A DNA stretch of 64,000 nt from an uncultured Eubacteriales bacterium (GCA_900551325.1 URVM01000017.1:13211-77210); one strand, 5' to 3'. Counted from the first letter of the stretch, positions 9,867-18,594 are shown. A program made the numbers and translations. Notes: generated by a model from the letters alone, not told the origin.

Positions 9867-9952
9867 TGTAACACCCCTAGACTGTGATTTTTTTTTTCGA
9901 AACCTAAAAACCTAAAAAACTTAAAAACTTACAAAACTTTAAAGCCTAAAAA
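9867..9952 (-). repeat. low-complexity degenerate tandem tract
   Basis: The spacer between the permease and ssnA contains imperfect repeats of about 8-10 bases built on CCTAAAAA and CTTAAAAA, followed by a poly-T/A run. A similar degenerate run of TTAGTT units lies in the next spacer (8420-8475). No protein or known RNA is seen; it may be polymerase-slippage-prone filler. Confidence 0.4.
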
Positions 9953-11281
9953 TTAAGCTCTTTTCCAAACTGCTTGAGCAAGCTCTCTTGATCTTGCAAA
10001 AATAGCTTTTTCATCTACACATAATACTTCTCTATCCTTCATAAGGATATTTCCACCGATGATAGTGTGTGTTACAGATTTACCACATACACCGAATAAA
10101 ATGTGAGAATCAATATTGTCTTTTGTCATTGGTGTTAATGGATCGTAATCTACAATAATAACATCCCCTGCTGCACCTTCAGTTAACATACCAAGTTGTG
10201 TGTTAAAGTATTTGCCAGCAATGTTTCTATTGTTTTGATATTGCATTTGTGGAATTTCTCCCCATGCAACTGATGGATCACCTAAGTGATGTTTATGAAT
10301 GATATTACCTACTTTAATAGATTCAAACATATCTGCTGTATAACCATCTGTTCCTAAACCAACTTGGATGCCTTTTTCAAGCATTTTAATAACTGGTGAG
10401 CAACCTACAGCATTTCCCATATTTGATTCTGGGTTATGTACAACATTTGTTTTAGTTGTTTTAAGAATATCCATTTCATTTTCATCAATATGGATACAGT
10501 GAACAGCAATTGTTTTGTCTCCAAGAATGTTGAAATCGTTTAATCTTTCTACGATGCGTTTTCCATGGTTTTCTAAACAATCTTTTAAGTCATCAATACC
10601 TTCAGCTGTATGAACATGGTAACCAGCATTTAAGCCTTCCATAGCTTCTGCACATTGTTCTAAACTCTTATCTGATAAAGTAAATGATGCATGCATACCA
10701 AACATACCTTTAACCATATCTTGGTCACCATTGTTAGCATATTTAATGAAATCAGCATTTTCTTTAATACCAGCTTTTAAAATTTCTTCACCATCACGGT
10801 CTGAAACTTCATAGCAAAGTGATGTACGAATACCAAGTTCTTTAGCTACATCTGCAATTTCAAATAAGCTACCTTCAACTGCATATGGACTTGCATGATG
10901 GTCAAATACAGTAGTTGTACCAGTTTTAATACAATCAAGTAAAGTTGTATAGGCACTGTATCTTGTATCTTCTAATGTAAGTGTTTTATCAAGTCTCCAC
11001 CATAAGTTGTTTAAGATGTCTGTAAAGTTTTTGCTTACAGGACCATCAAGTGCCATACCTCTTGCAAAAGCAGAATAAATATGCATATGAGTATTAATCA
11101 TACCTGGCATAATTACTTTACCTTTAGCATCTACGAATTCTGCATCTGCATATTTTTCTTTAAGAGCTGCAAATTCTCCCACTTCTTTAATGATGCCATT
11201 TTCAATAACTACTGCACCATTTTCAAAGTAAGGCTGGTCTTGATTTTTTGTAACTAGTCTTCCGTTTCCAATAAGTAACAT
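9953..11281 (-). CDS. ssnA: SsnA-type putative aminohydrolase
   Basis: A 442-residue amidohydrolase superfamily protein. The start is placed at the ATG at 11281 (MLLIGNGRL) because AGAGGG lies the right distance upstream and the family begins there; an ATG at 11305 has no good ribosome site. Metal-binding signatures are INTHMHIYSAFARGM near residue 65, the later HVHTAEG and HCIHID, and the acid in GTDGYTADMFE. SsnA proteins are listed as chlorohydrolase/aminohydrolase-like and recur in purine or uric acid degradation clusters with YgfK, YgeX and YgeY. The likely chemistry is hydrolytic deamination or ring opening of a purine-derived intermediate; the specific reaction is inferred from context. 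Confidence 0.9.
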   Translation of the reverse strand: MLLIGNGRLVTKNQDQPYFENGAVVIENGIIKEVGEFAALKEKYADAEFVDAKGKVIMPGMINTHMHIYSAFARGMALDGPVSKNFTDILNNLWWRLDKTLTLEDTRYSAYTTLLDCIKTGTTTVFDHHASPYAVEGSLFEIADVAKELGIRTSLCYEVSDRDGEEILKAGIKENADFIKYANNGDQDMVKGMFGMHASFTLSDKSLEQCAEAMEGLNAGYHVHTAEGIDDLKDCLENHGKRIVERLNDFNILGDKTIAVHCIHIDENEMDILKTTKTNVVHNPESNMGNAVGCSPVIKMLEKGIQVGLGTDGYTADMFESIKVGNIIHKHHLGDPSVAWGEIPQMQYQNNRNIAGKYFNTQLGMLTEGAAGDVIIVDYDPLTPMTKDNIDSHILFGVCGKSVTHTIIGGNILMKDREVLCVDEKAIFARSRELAQAVWKRA

Positions 11282-11307
11282 GTCATACCCTCTCTCTTTC
11301 ATCATGT

Positions 11308-12900
11308 TTAGTGTGATGTACGTCTAAGTACTTCACCTGCAATCACTTTGTTATATGTTCCATTATCAATAACAACATGTCCATTGATAAGTACATAATC
11401 TATTCCTACTGGGAAATGCATAGGATCTACGAAATCTCCTACATCTGATACAGTATCTAAGTCAAAGATAACTATATCTGCAAATTTACCAACTTCTAAA
11501 GAACCTCTATTTTCAATACCAATTGCAGTAGCTGCCTTTAATGACATCTTATGTACTGCTTCTTCTACTGTTAATATCTTTTCTTCTCTTACATATCTTC
11601 TTAAAACACGTGGGAAAGATCCGTAAGCTCTTGGATGAGGTTTACCTGATAATAAGCCATCTGTACATACATTTTGTTCTGGACGTTTGATAAATGTCAT
11701 AATATGTTCTTCAAGACCATAGAAGTCAACCATACCTACTGCATTTTCTTCTTCCATTAATAAATCAAATGTTGCATTGAATGGATCTGTATTTCTCATC
11801 TCGGCTAATTCCACAAGACTCTTTCCTACAGCATCTTGGTTCTTATCTGTTTTAACACTTGTAACAAAGATTTGATCAAATCCAGCAAAATCTATAAAGT
11901 TATCCCAACCTGGAATACCATTTATAATATCTTCTTTCATTTTCTCTCTCGCAGCAGGGTCTCCAAGACGTTTAATAAGTTGATCTGTTCCACCAGCATG
12001 TGCCCAAGGTGGTAATACTACACCAAGCATTGTGCTACCAGCAGCATAAGGGTATTGGTCAAATGAAACACGAATACCTTCTGCTTTTGTTTTTTCTAAT
12101 AATTCAATTACTCCTGGGATGTACTTCCAGTTAGCTTTACCACATACTTTAAAGTGTGAAAAGTGTACTTTAACACCTGATTCTTTTCCTATACGGATAA
12201 CTTCTTCCATAGATTCAAGTATTGTATCTGCTTCACTACGTTGGTGAATAACGAAACAACCATCATACTCTGCAACTACTTTACACATTTCAATAAGTTC
12301 ATCTGTCTGGCCGTATGCACATGGAATGTAGATAAGTCCTGTTGAAAGACCATAAGCGCCTGCTTCCATTTCTCTTCTTACAATGTCACACATTTTCTTA
12401 ATTTCTTCTTGTGTTGCTGGACGTGCATCAAGTCCCATAGCTTCCATACGCACGTTTCCATGTGGTACTAAGTAAGATTCATTTAAACCTACTCCTTTAG
12501 TAGCCATCATGTTTAAGTAGTTATCTGTAGTTTCATATTTCCAGTCGATTTCATCACTGTCGCCATCAAGTCCTGCTAAGTTTTTTCTCCAACTTGAAAT
12601 ATGCTCTACAGGTAGTGGTGCCATTGATATACCATCTTGTCCTAATACTTCTGTAGTGATTCCCTGTCTAATTTTTACTTCGTTGAAAGGGTCAACTAAG
12701 ATTTTAAGGTCTGAATGAGAGTGTGTATCTATGAAGCCTGGGGAAACAATTTTCCCCTCGGCATCAATTACTCTATCAACTTCACATTCATCTACGTCAC
12801 CAACTGCTACAATGCAGTTATCTTCTACAAGTATTGATCCTAAAAATGGTTTTTTAAGTGTTCCATCTACAATAGTTCCATTTTTAATTAATAGCTTCAT
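11308..12900 (-). CDS. N-acyl-D-amino-acid deacylase family amidohydrolase
   Basis: A 530-residue protein of the D-aminoacylase/N-acyl-D-amino-acid deacylase group. It opens with MKLLIKNGTIVDGT, has the metal motif DTHSHSDLKIL near residue 60, YGLSTGLIYIPC, HQRSEAD, VHFSHFKV and a late CTDGLLSGKPHPRAYGSFPR that fits the family. These enzymes hydrolyse N-acyl or N-carbamoyl-like amides. The gene lies between ygeY and ssnA with 33 and about 26 bp spacers, so it belongs to the purine operon. E. coli has no counterpart at this place, which suggests an extra amide-hydrolysis step in this lineage, possibly on an N-formyl, N-carbamoyl or ureido amino acid. That substrate idea is inference. Confidence 0.85.
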   Translation of the reverse strand: MKLLIKNGTIVDGTLKKPFLGSILVEDNCIVAVGDVDECEVDRVIDAEGKIVSPGFIDTHSHSDLKILVDPFNEVKIRQGITTEVLGQDGISMAPLPVEHISSWRKNLAGLDGDSDEIDWKYETTDNYLNMMATKGVGLNESYLVPHGNVRMEAMGLDARPATQEEIKKMCDIVRREMEAGAYGLSTGLIYIPCAYGQTDELIEMCKVVAEYDGCFVIHQRSEADTILESMEEVIRIGKESGVKVHFSHFKVCGKANWKYIPGVIELLEKTKAEGIRVSFDQYPYAAGSTMLGVVLPPWAHAGGTDQLIKRLGDPAAREKMKEDIINGIPGWDNFIDFAGFDQIFVTSVKTDKNQDAVGKSLVELAEMRNTDPFNATFDLLMEEENAVGMVDFYGLEEHIMTFIKRPEQNVCTDGLLSGKPHPRAYGSFPRVLRRYVREEKILTVEEAVHKMSLKAATAIGIENRGSLEVGKFADIVIFDLDTVSDVGDFVDPMHFPVGIDYVLINGHVVIDNGTYNKVIAGEVLRRTSH

Positions 12901-12933
12901 AGCCTAGCCTCCTCGTTTTAAAAAAACGCTGAA

Positions 12934-14121
12934 TTATTTGTTATAAACACTTTCTAAAATACCGTAGTACCCTCTAACACCTTTATGTAATTCTTCAATT
13001 TCGATGTGCTCATCAATTGTATGTGCTAAGTTCTCTCTTGAAGGTCCAAATCCAATTGTTCTAATACCTGCTTCTCCTGCGTAATGGCTACCATTTGTAC
13101 AGAATGAGTATTGAGAAATTTGTGGTGTTAAACCAGCTTTTACAAGACCTTTGTATGCTAATTGAACAAATTCATCTTGTTCATCATATAACCAACCTGG
13201 GAAGAATCTTTCACCTTCGATAAAGTTGCCTGTATGACATTTTTCTTTAGCTGTTGCAAAGCGTACAGTTGCTTTTAATTCGCTATCTTCTGCCATTGCT
13301 TCATCTAATATCTTTTGAATTGGTGCAAGTACACTCTCTTTTGTTTCTCCAACTAAAAGTCTTCTATCAAAAGTTGCTTTACAGTATTCTGGTACAACAG
13401 ATGCACCTGGGTAAGGTGAAGAAATAATATCTGTTAAAACTAAAATACCTTTTCCAAGTACTGGATGTACTGGTGTTTCAACTTGTTCAATTTTTTGGAT
13501 AAGTTTAGCCATTTTGTTAACAGCGTTAATACCTTTTTCTGGGTTAGCAGAGTGAGCTGGTCTACCAAATGTTTCTACAACAACTTCTCCACGACCTCTT
13601 TGACCAATTTTTAAGTTACCTTCTGAAGATTCGCCGATTACTACATAATCAGGTTTTACATTCTCGCTAATTTTTCTAGCTGCAATACCTTCAAAGATTT
13701 CTTCATGTACAACACCTGCAACATAAATTTCACCTTCGAAATCTTTATCACAATCTTGTGCAAAGTAAGCTGATGCTGCGATCATAGCTGATGTTTGGCC
13801 TTTCATATCTGAAGTACCTCTTCCGTAGATTTTGCCATCTACGATTTCACCGCCAAATGGATCTTTTGTCCATTTTGATGGATCTGGAACTGGTACTGTA
13901 TCAATATGTCCATCAAATAAAATCTTTTTACCTGGTTTTTTACCTTTAATGCATCCAATTACGTTACCGTAAGCGTCTACTTCGCAGCTGTCATAACCTA
14001 ATTTTTCAAAGATTTTTTTGATTGCTGCTACTACATCTTGCTCTTCACCTGAATAACTTTTGTTGCGGATTAATTCTTGGCAAATTTCTATAACTTCTTG
14101 TTGTCTTTCTTGATTTAACAT
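12934..14121 (-). CDS. ygeY: YgeY-type M20 metallohydrolase (selenium-metabolism-linked hydrolase)
   Basis: A 395-residue M20-family protein. Metal ligands appear in FDGHIDTVPVPD (His and Asp near residues 72-74), GRGTSDMKGQ, the general base in HEEIFEG and GESSEGNL, and a late TNGSHYAGEAGIRTIGFGPS segment. It matches the YgeY family, related to acetylornithine deacetylase and succinyl-diaminopimelate desuccinylase. YgeY is always found with YgeX and YgfK in the uric acid cluster, where it is expected to cleave an amide or ureido bond in a purine breakdown product. The gene is 30 bp downstream of ygeX with an AGGAAGAATC site before the ATG. Confidence 0.92.
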   Translation of the reverse strand: MLNQERQQEVIEICQELIRNKSYSGEEQDVVAAIKKIFEKLGYDSCEVDAYGNVIGCIKGKKPGKKILFDGHIDTVPVPDPSKWTKDPFGGEIVDGKIYGRGTSDMKGQTSAMIAASAYFAQDCDKDFEGEIYVAGVVHEEIFEGIAARKISENVKPDYVVIGESSEGNLKIGQRGRGEVVVETFGRPAHSANPEKGINAVNKMAKLIQKIEQVETPVHPVLGKGILVLTDIISSPYPGASVVPEYCKATFDRRLLVGETKESVLAPIQKILDEAMAEDSELKATVRFATAKEKCHTGNFIEGERFFPGWLYDEQDEFVQLAYKGLVKAGLTPQISQYSFCTNGSHYAGEAGIRTIGFGPSRENLAHTIDEHIEIEELHKGVRGYYGILESVYNK

Positions 14122-14151
14122 GATTCTTCCTCCAATTTATTTATGTATTAA

Positions 14152-15381
14152 TTAGTCAATAATTTTTGAATTTCTGCCTCTCCATACTACATCCTTATAC
14201 ATTTCAGGATCTGTATCTCCTTCAGTAGAGAAAAGTAGTACAGTACTATTTTCATCAAGACCTAAGTTTTCTCTTAACTCTTTGTATTCTGGGTTTGTCA
14301 TAATTTCATAAACAACACCTGTTGTTACAGCACCTGACTCACCTGATGTAACTCTCTCATCACCATTAGTTGGAGCAGCTAAGATACGCATACCTTCTGC
14401 AGCTACCCAGTCTGGAGAAGATACAAATGCAGTAGAGAAATTTTTAAGAATTTCCCATCCAGTAATGTTAGGCTCACCACAAGCAAGACCTGCCATTAAT
14501 GTTTGCATTTCACCACCTACAAAGCGAGCTTTACCATCACCAGCTACTGCTGATTGATATAAACAATCTGCAAGATCTGATTCAACGATAACTACTTTTG
14601 GTCCGTTTTCACCAAATACTGAAGCAAAGTATCCTTGAATAGCACCTGCTAATGAACCTACACCAGCTTGAACGAAAATATGTGTTGGCATTTCTACGTT
14701 ATCTTCTTTTAATTGCTCTAAAGCTTCAACAGCCATTGTTCCATAACCTTGCATAATCCAAGCTGGAATTTCTTCATAGCCTTCCCATGCAGTATCTTGA
14801 ACAACTAGTGCATTGTGTGCTTTAGCATAACGATCTGCCATTCTTACACATTCATCATAGTTTTCTGTAGTAATTGTTGCTTCAGCGCCTTCTTTTTGAA
14901 TATTTTCAAGACGTGTTTGTGATGAACCCATTGGCATGTAAACAACTGCTTTTTGTTTTAAGCGATTTGCTGTCCAAGCCACACCTCTACCATGGTTACC
15001 ATCAGTAGCTGTTACGAATGTAATTTCTCCAAGCTCATTTCTAACTTCATCTGAAATAAGTTTATCGTAAGGCATTTCATTCATATCTTTACCAAGTTTT
15101 TGTGCAAGATATTTACCCATAGCAAAAGAACCGCCTAAAACTTTGAAAGCATTTAATCCAAATCTCTTAGATTCATCTTTAAGGTAGATTTTACCTACGC
15201 CGATTTCTTTTGCTAAACCTTGTAATTTAACTAGTGGTGTCTCTTTATAGTTTGGAAAACTTTCATGGAAATGTTTAGCTTTTGCAATTTCATCTTTTGA
15301 TAAGAATGATATTAATTCTACTTGTTCAGATCTTGTTGCTTTTTCTAATCTATTAATTTCCCATTTCATTTTCTTGCTCAT
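14152..15381 (-). CDS. ygeX: diaminopropionate ammonia-lyase
   Basis: A 409-residue fold-type II PLP enzyme. The PLP-binding lysine is in GLNAFKVLGGSFA near residue 80; TATDGNHGRGVAW and QAGVGSLAGAIQGY are phosphate and cofactor contact loops of the diaminopropionate ammonia-lyase family, and length agrees with the family (about 400). The enzyme converts 2,3-diaminopropionate to pyruvate and two ammonia. In the uric acid cluster this is the step that turns the carbon skeleton left from the purine ring into pyruvate. It is the first enzyme gene after the regulator, 13 bp downstream of it. Confidence 0.95.
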   Translation of the reverse strand: MSKKMKWEINRLEKATRSEQVELISFLSKDEIAKAKHFHESFPNYKETPLVKLQGLAKEIGVGKIYLKDESKRFGLNAFKVLGGSFAMGKYLAQKLGKDMNEMPYDKLISDEVRNELGEITFVTATDGNHGRGVAWTANRLKQKAVVYMPMGSSQTRLENIQKEGAEATITTENYDECVRMADRYAKAHNALVVQDTAWEGYEEIPAWIMQGYGTMAVEALEQLKEDNVEMPTHIFVQAGVGSLAGAIQGYFASVFGENGPKVVIVESDLADCLYQSAVAGDGKARFVGGEMQTLMAGLACGEPNITGWEILKNFSTAFVSSPDWVAAEGMRILAAPTNGDERVTSGESGAVTTGVVYEIMTNPEYKELRENLGLDENSTVLLFSTEGDTDPEMYKDVVWRGRNSKIID

Positions 15382-15394
15382 TTCTATCTCCTAT

Positions 15395-16102
15395 CTAATT
15401 CATTGAATTTTTTAGCTTGCTTAAATAACGATAAACCGTTGCTTCAGATATGGCCAATGCTTTAGCAGCACTAGCTACGCCACCTTTAAGCATAAAAACA
15501 CCTTTTTCATTTAGTATTCTTACCAGTTCCATCTTCTCATCACTATGTAATCGGTCTACCGGAATACCTGTTGTTTCTTTATAAATTATTGTTTCTACCA
15601 TTTCATCAACAGATGCTGAAAAGGTTTCTATCCCCTCCTTTACCTGTAGCGTATAACTAACTTCCTCCTCTTCCTCAACTATAGTACTTTGCTGAGGAGC
15701 TGGGCCCTTAATTAAACGACTTAATATTTTCGATGTTTCCTCATATATACTCACATCAATATTGATACATAACAATCCAAGTAGGTCACCTTCTTCATTT
15801 TTAATAAAGTAAGTGGCCGACCTAAGTTTTTTACCAGTATTTGAGACTGTTGTATAATTAGCTACATAATTTTGCTGCTTATAGCGTTTGTTCTTTATAA
15901 TCTCTAAGGCAAAGTCAGTTACAGGGGCCCCTACACCCCTACTACTAATCTCACCATTATAGATTGCAACTATAGAGTTATTGATGTCTGTGAAATCATG
16001 CACAACTATTTCACAATTATCCAAAAAACACTGATACAAAAACTCTGCTATTTGCTTGTAATTTTCCATTATTTGTTTATTATCCATTATATTACTATCC
16101 AT
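15395..16102 (-). CDS. YheO-type PAS/helix-turn-helix transcriptional regulator
   Basis: A 235-residue protein with a YheO-like PAS domain over residues 15-125 (LDNCEIVVHDFTD, SATYFIKNEEGDLLGLLCINID) and a C-terminal helix-turn-helix (AKALAISEATVYRYLSKLK) of the HTH_22 type. It is the first gene of the purine operon and is transcribed with ygeX, so it probably senses a metabolite and controls this operon; that target is inferred. The site AAGGGGAGG abuts the first ATG closely, and an in-frame ATG at 16087 is an alternative start. E. coli controls its related locus with a different regulator type. Confidence 0.85.
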   Translation of the reverse strand: MDSNIMDNKQIMENYKQIAEFLYQCFLDNCEIVVHDFTDINNSIVAIYNGEISSRGVGAPVTDFALEIIKNKRYKQQNYVANYTTVSNTGKKLRSATYFIKNEEGDLLGLLCINIDVSIYEETSKILSRLIKGPAPQQSTIVEEEEEVSYTLQVKEGIETFSASVDEMVETIIYKETTGIPVDRLHSDEKMELVRILNEKGVFMLKGGVASAAKALAISEATVYRYLSKLKNSMN

Positions 16103-16530
16103 CCTCCCCTTACGTTGTGTATAAGTTACAACCGAATATTAAGTCTTTTGAGTTTCTAGTAGTTTTTTGTCTAATAAATCATCAATTTATAATTTATAAT
16201 TTAATTATATACAAAAAAAATTATTATTCAAGTTTTTTATTAGAATGATAAGTATTTTTTTTCACCATTATAATTTTTTATCACTCTCAAATTATTATTT
16301 TGTGCATTCTCACTTAAAAACCTCTATATTTTACAATGGATAACAGCTTTATGAATAATAGTTATTAGTAAAATATTTTTCTAATTTTTGCACTTACTAG
16401 AATTAATTTTTTACGCACCCATATAATTAATGCACAAAAAAAGATGCTAATCCTAGCATCTTTTTATACATTATATATTTTCTTAATTTTTATATTGTTA
16501 AATTACTAACAACAAAATAATGACCTATTT
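16103..16530. other. AT-rich gap upstream of the purine operon
   Basis: This 428 bp stretch is extremely AT-rich and contains no convincing reading frame. It must hold the promoter for the regulator and purine operon, but I could not pick a -35/-10 pair with confidence. There is no purine riboswitch core (no CTACC...GACTA pattern on the minus strand) here. A terminator hairpin lies near its right end. Confidence 0.6.
16438..16465. terminator. bidirectional intrinsic terminator after the prkA remnant
   Basis: AAAAAGATGCTA, a four-base loop and TAGCATCTTTTT form a perfect stem with A- and T-runs at the two ends, so it can work on either strand. It lies about 65 bp past the prkA remnant stop on the minus strand. 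Confidence 0.8.
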
Positions 16531-17208
16531 CTATAATCGTGAAGTATCTTGATTATTAGGATCAACAGGTGGTACAACACCTATTCCTTTTCTTGATCTA
16601 ATAGAGAAATCACTTTGTACTACTGGAAACTCTTCATACTTACCTTTAAACTCATTAATTAAACGATAGCGGCAAACTGGGCATAAATCTCCTTCAATTT
16701 TAATCCCTAAAACTTCTTCAAAAGCCCCCCTGCTATGTTTTGGGATTAAATGAAGAGGTTCTTCTCTCATAGGACATCCTTCTAGAGCATAAATAGGTTC
16801 GCTACTTTCTAGTAAAGTTTTAATTGCATCAATTAAAGATGACTTACCTGCTCCAACAGGCCCTACTAAATAAAGAACTTGCTTAGCTTCTTCCCCTTGC
16901 ATAGCTGCTGAGTGTAAGTATCTTACAATTTTCATTAGAGTCTTATCAATTCCAAAGAAATTCTCTTTGAAGAAATGATATTGTTTTATTGTATCTTTAC
17001 CATATATACGTCTTAATCTTGGATTCTCCTCCGTATGCACCAAAGTTGTACCTTGCTCTACGATTAAGTCATAAATACGCTTGTGTGCAAGCTTATAAAT
17101 TTCAGGGTGTTTTTGCAACATATGTAAGTAGTCAAGAAAATTCCCCTCGAAACGTTCTACTTTCCTTACTCTTCTATCCGCCAAAATCATTTCTTGAAAG
17201 TTTACCAT
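16531..17208 (-). pseudogene. prkA: truncated PrkA-type serine kinase (N-terminal third only)
   Basis: The 225 residues match the N-terminal part of PrkA, a AAA-plus protein kinase of spore formers normally about 630-640 residues long. Visible parts are the start region (FQEMILADRR, FFGIDKTLMKIVRYLHSAAMQGEEAKQ split over about residues 84-110), the Walker A motif GPVGAGKSS near residue 117, CPMREEPLHLIP, and ICPVCRY-like DLCPVCRY. It runs to DPNNQDTS, a strongly conserved PrkA stretch, and then stops after two more residues. The rest of the AAA domain and the C-terminal kinase domain are absent, and an intrinsic terminator follows. Either a 3' deletion left a remnant or a shortened ATPase domain is still made; the intact reading frame and ribosome site allow both. 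Confidence 0.75.
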
Positions 17209-17341
17209 ATATTTATCACTCCTTAAAGCGTGTGTTCATGCTTATTATAAAATATATGGTCAAAACCATCTTTCCATGATTAAATTTGAGTTTAATTTTA
17301 TTTTTCCCTTCCCTTTAGCTCTAATTAACTTGTACTACTAA

Positions 17342-17382
17342 AAAACACGTAAACCCTAATTATATATAGGATTTACGTGTTT
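17342..17382 (-). terminator. intrinsic terminator overlapping the end of the lipoprotein gene
   Basis: On the minus strand AAACACGTAAATCCT pairs with AGGGTTTACGTGTTT (one G-U pair) and is followed by TTT. The 5' arm encodes the last residues and stop of the lipoprotein gene. Confidence 0.85.
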
Positions 17383-18573
17383 CATATTATATGTTTCTAC
17401 TAAATTATCTATTTCATAGTAGCGATTGCCATCTATATAGTCTAAATACTTAATCTTCCTCATATCTAATGTGTTAAACAGCGCGCGTGCATACTCTTTT
17501 TCCATATAGTAAGCACCCTCTACATCAAGAACAGAAACTGTATATTTCATAGGTACAGTTAAACTCCCATTCTTTAGATCTTCAACTTCTTGCAAAAACT
17601 TATCTGACTCTACTAAAGTGTTGTAGGCACTAATGAGATCCTTTTGAGTAGATAGGGCATAATTTTCTTTTCCACGCTTACTTACCTCTGACATATCTAC
17701 ATCAATATAGAGCATTCCCTTGATTCTAGGATAAAGTTCAGGAATAGTATCATAGAAATAATTTAAAAGAGTTTCCGTTTCGTCAATACGATAGGTATGA
17801 TCTACTCTTGAGTAGTGGGAAAGAGCTACACCTGATAATATAAGTGGCTTATCACCTTGAAAAGATTTATACCATAGGTCTATATTCTTTTTAAATGGTT
17901 GATTGTACCTTGTGCCATCTGCATACTGTGGTATATAAGTATTTAAACCTATCCAATCTACCATACGATCTCCTGGATAATAACTCATATAGTCACTTAC
18001 TTGCCCCATATCCATACTCCATACGATAACAGCATCTTTAACATGCCTTTTAATCAGTTCATAAGCAGCTTGATAATGAGATTTATATCGTTCAGGATCT
18101 CCCATATTTTCTACCAACGGATAGAGCTCAATAAAGATTGGCATTTCATACTTAGTTTTGATATCACTTACTAGATGGTAAATAGGTGTAAGATCATAAT
18201 CTGCTGTCATTAACACCTTAATATATGGTGTTTGCTTATTTGCAAGACACTGTAACAGTTCCTTGCCTCCTACATCTTGTGAGCTTCGATACTGCATAAC
18301 ACGCATAGCGTGCTTCTTACCTACAAGCTCTTCAAACTTCTTCATATCTTGATCTATGATGCTGCTATTTTCTACATATGCACCTATATAAATACCTTTA
18401 TCTGGTTCATATAAACCTCGTTCTACATTCTTAGGAATGTAAACATCTACTAGCCTTTCCTCAAATGTAGAAGTAAGAATGGCTTCACTAGATAAATTAG
18501 AATCTTCCCTATGATTTGTAGTACATCCTACAAGTAATAAACAACAAAGAATCCCTATGAGTGTTGGTTTCAT
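17356..18573 (-). CDS. lipoprotein with GH26-like (beta/alpha) barrel domain
   Basis: About 405 residues. The ATG at 18573 is preferred over the GTG at 18582 because GAGGTGA is well spaced from it. A lipoprotein signal ends in LLLVGC with the lipidated Cys at residue 17, so the protein should be anchored on the outer face of the membrane. The body recalls GH26-type glycoside hydrolases: GIYIGAYVEN at the barrel start, FIELYPLVENMGDPERY where mannanases have the acid/base HEMN region, VIVWSMDM, and YYPGDRMVDWIGLNTY. Where active GH26 enzymes have the nucleophile Glu in a PIxxxEFG segment, this protein reads KPLILSGVALSHYS without a Glu. It may therefore be a non-catalytic carbohydrate binder, or belong to another barrel family. 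The start codon lies inside an RNA hairpin. Confidence 0.6.
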   Translation of the reverse strand: MKPTLIGILCCLLLVGCTTNHREDSNLSSEAILTSTFEERLVDVYIPKNVERGLYEPDKGIYIGAYVENSSIIDQDMKKFEELVGKKHAMRVMQYRSSQDVGGKELLQCLANKQTPYIKVLMTADYDLTPIYHLVSDIKTKYEMPIFIELYPLVENMGDPERYKSHYQAAYELIKRHVKDAVIVWSMDMGQVSDYMSYYPGDRMVDWIGLNTYIPQYADGTRYNQPFKKNIDLWYKSFQGDKPLILSGVALSHYSRVDHTYRIDETETLLNYFYDTIPELYPRIKGMLYIDVDMSEVSKRGKENYALSTQKDLISAYNTLVESDKFLQEVEDLKNGSLTVPMKYTVSVLDVEGAYYMEKEYARALFNTLDMRKIKYLDYIDGNRYYEIDNLVETYNMKHVNPIYN

Positions 18574-18594
18574 TTTTCTCACCTCATAGGGATT
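18550..18594 (-). promoter_or_regulatory. hairpin enclosing the ribosome binding site and start codon of the lipoprotein gene
   Basis: Perfect 12-base arms AATCCCTATGAG and CTCATAGGGATT are separated by 21 bases that contain part of the Shine-Dalgarno sequence and the ATG at 18571-18573. In mRNA this stem would hold the translation start in a loop and pair part of GAGG. Translational control is inferred. Confidence 0.6.

Noticed and set aside
16103..16530. A second purine riboswitch before the purine-degradation operon
   Set aside because: The conserved joining segments of the aptamer are absent from this AT-rich gap.
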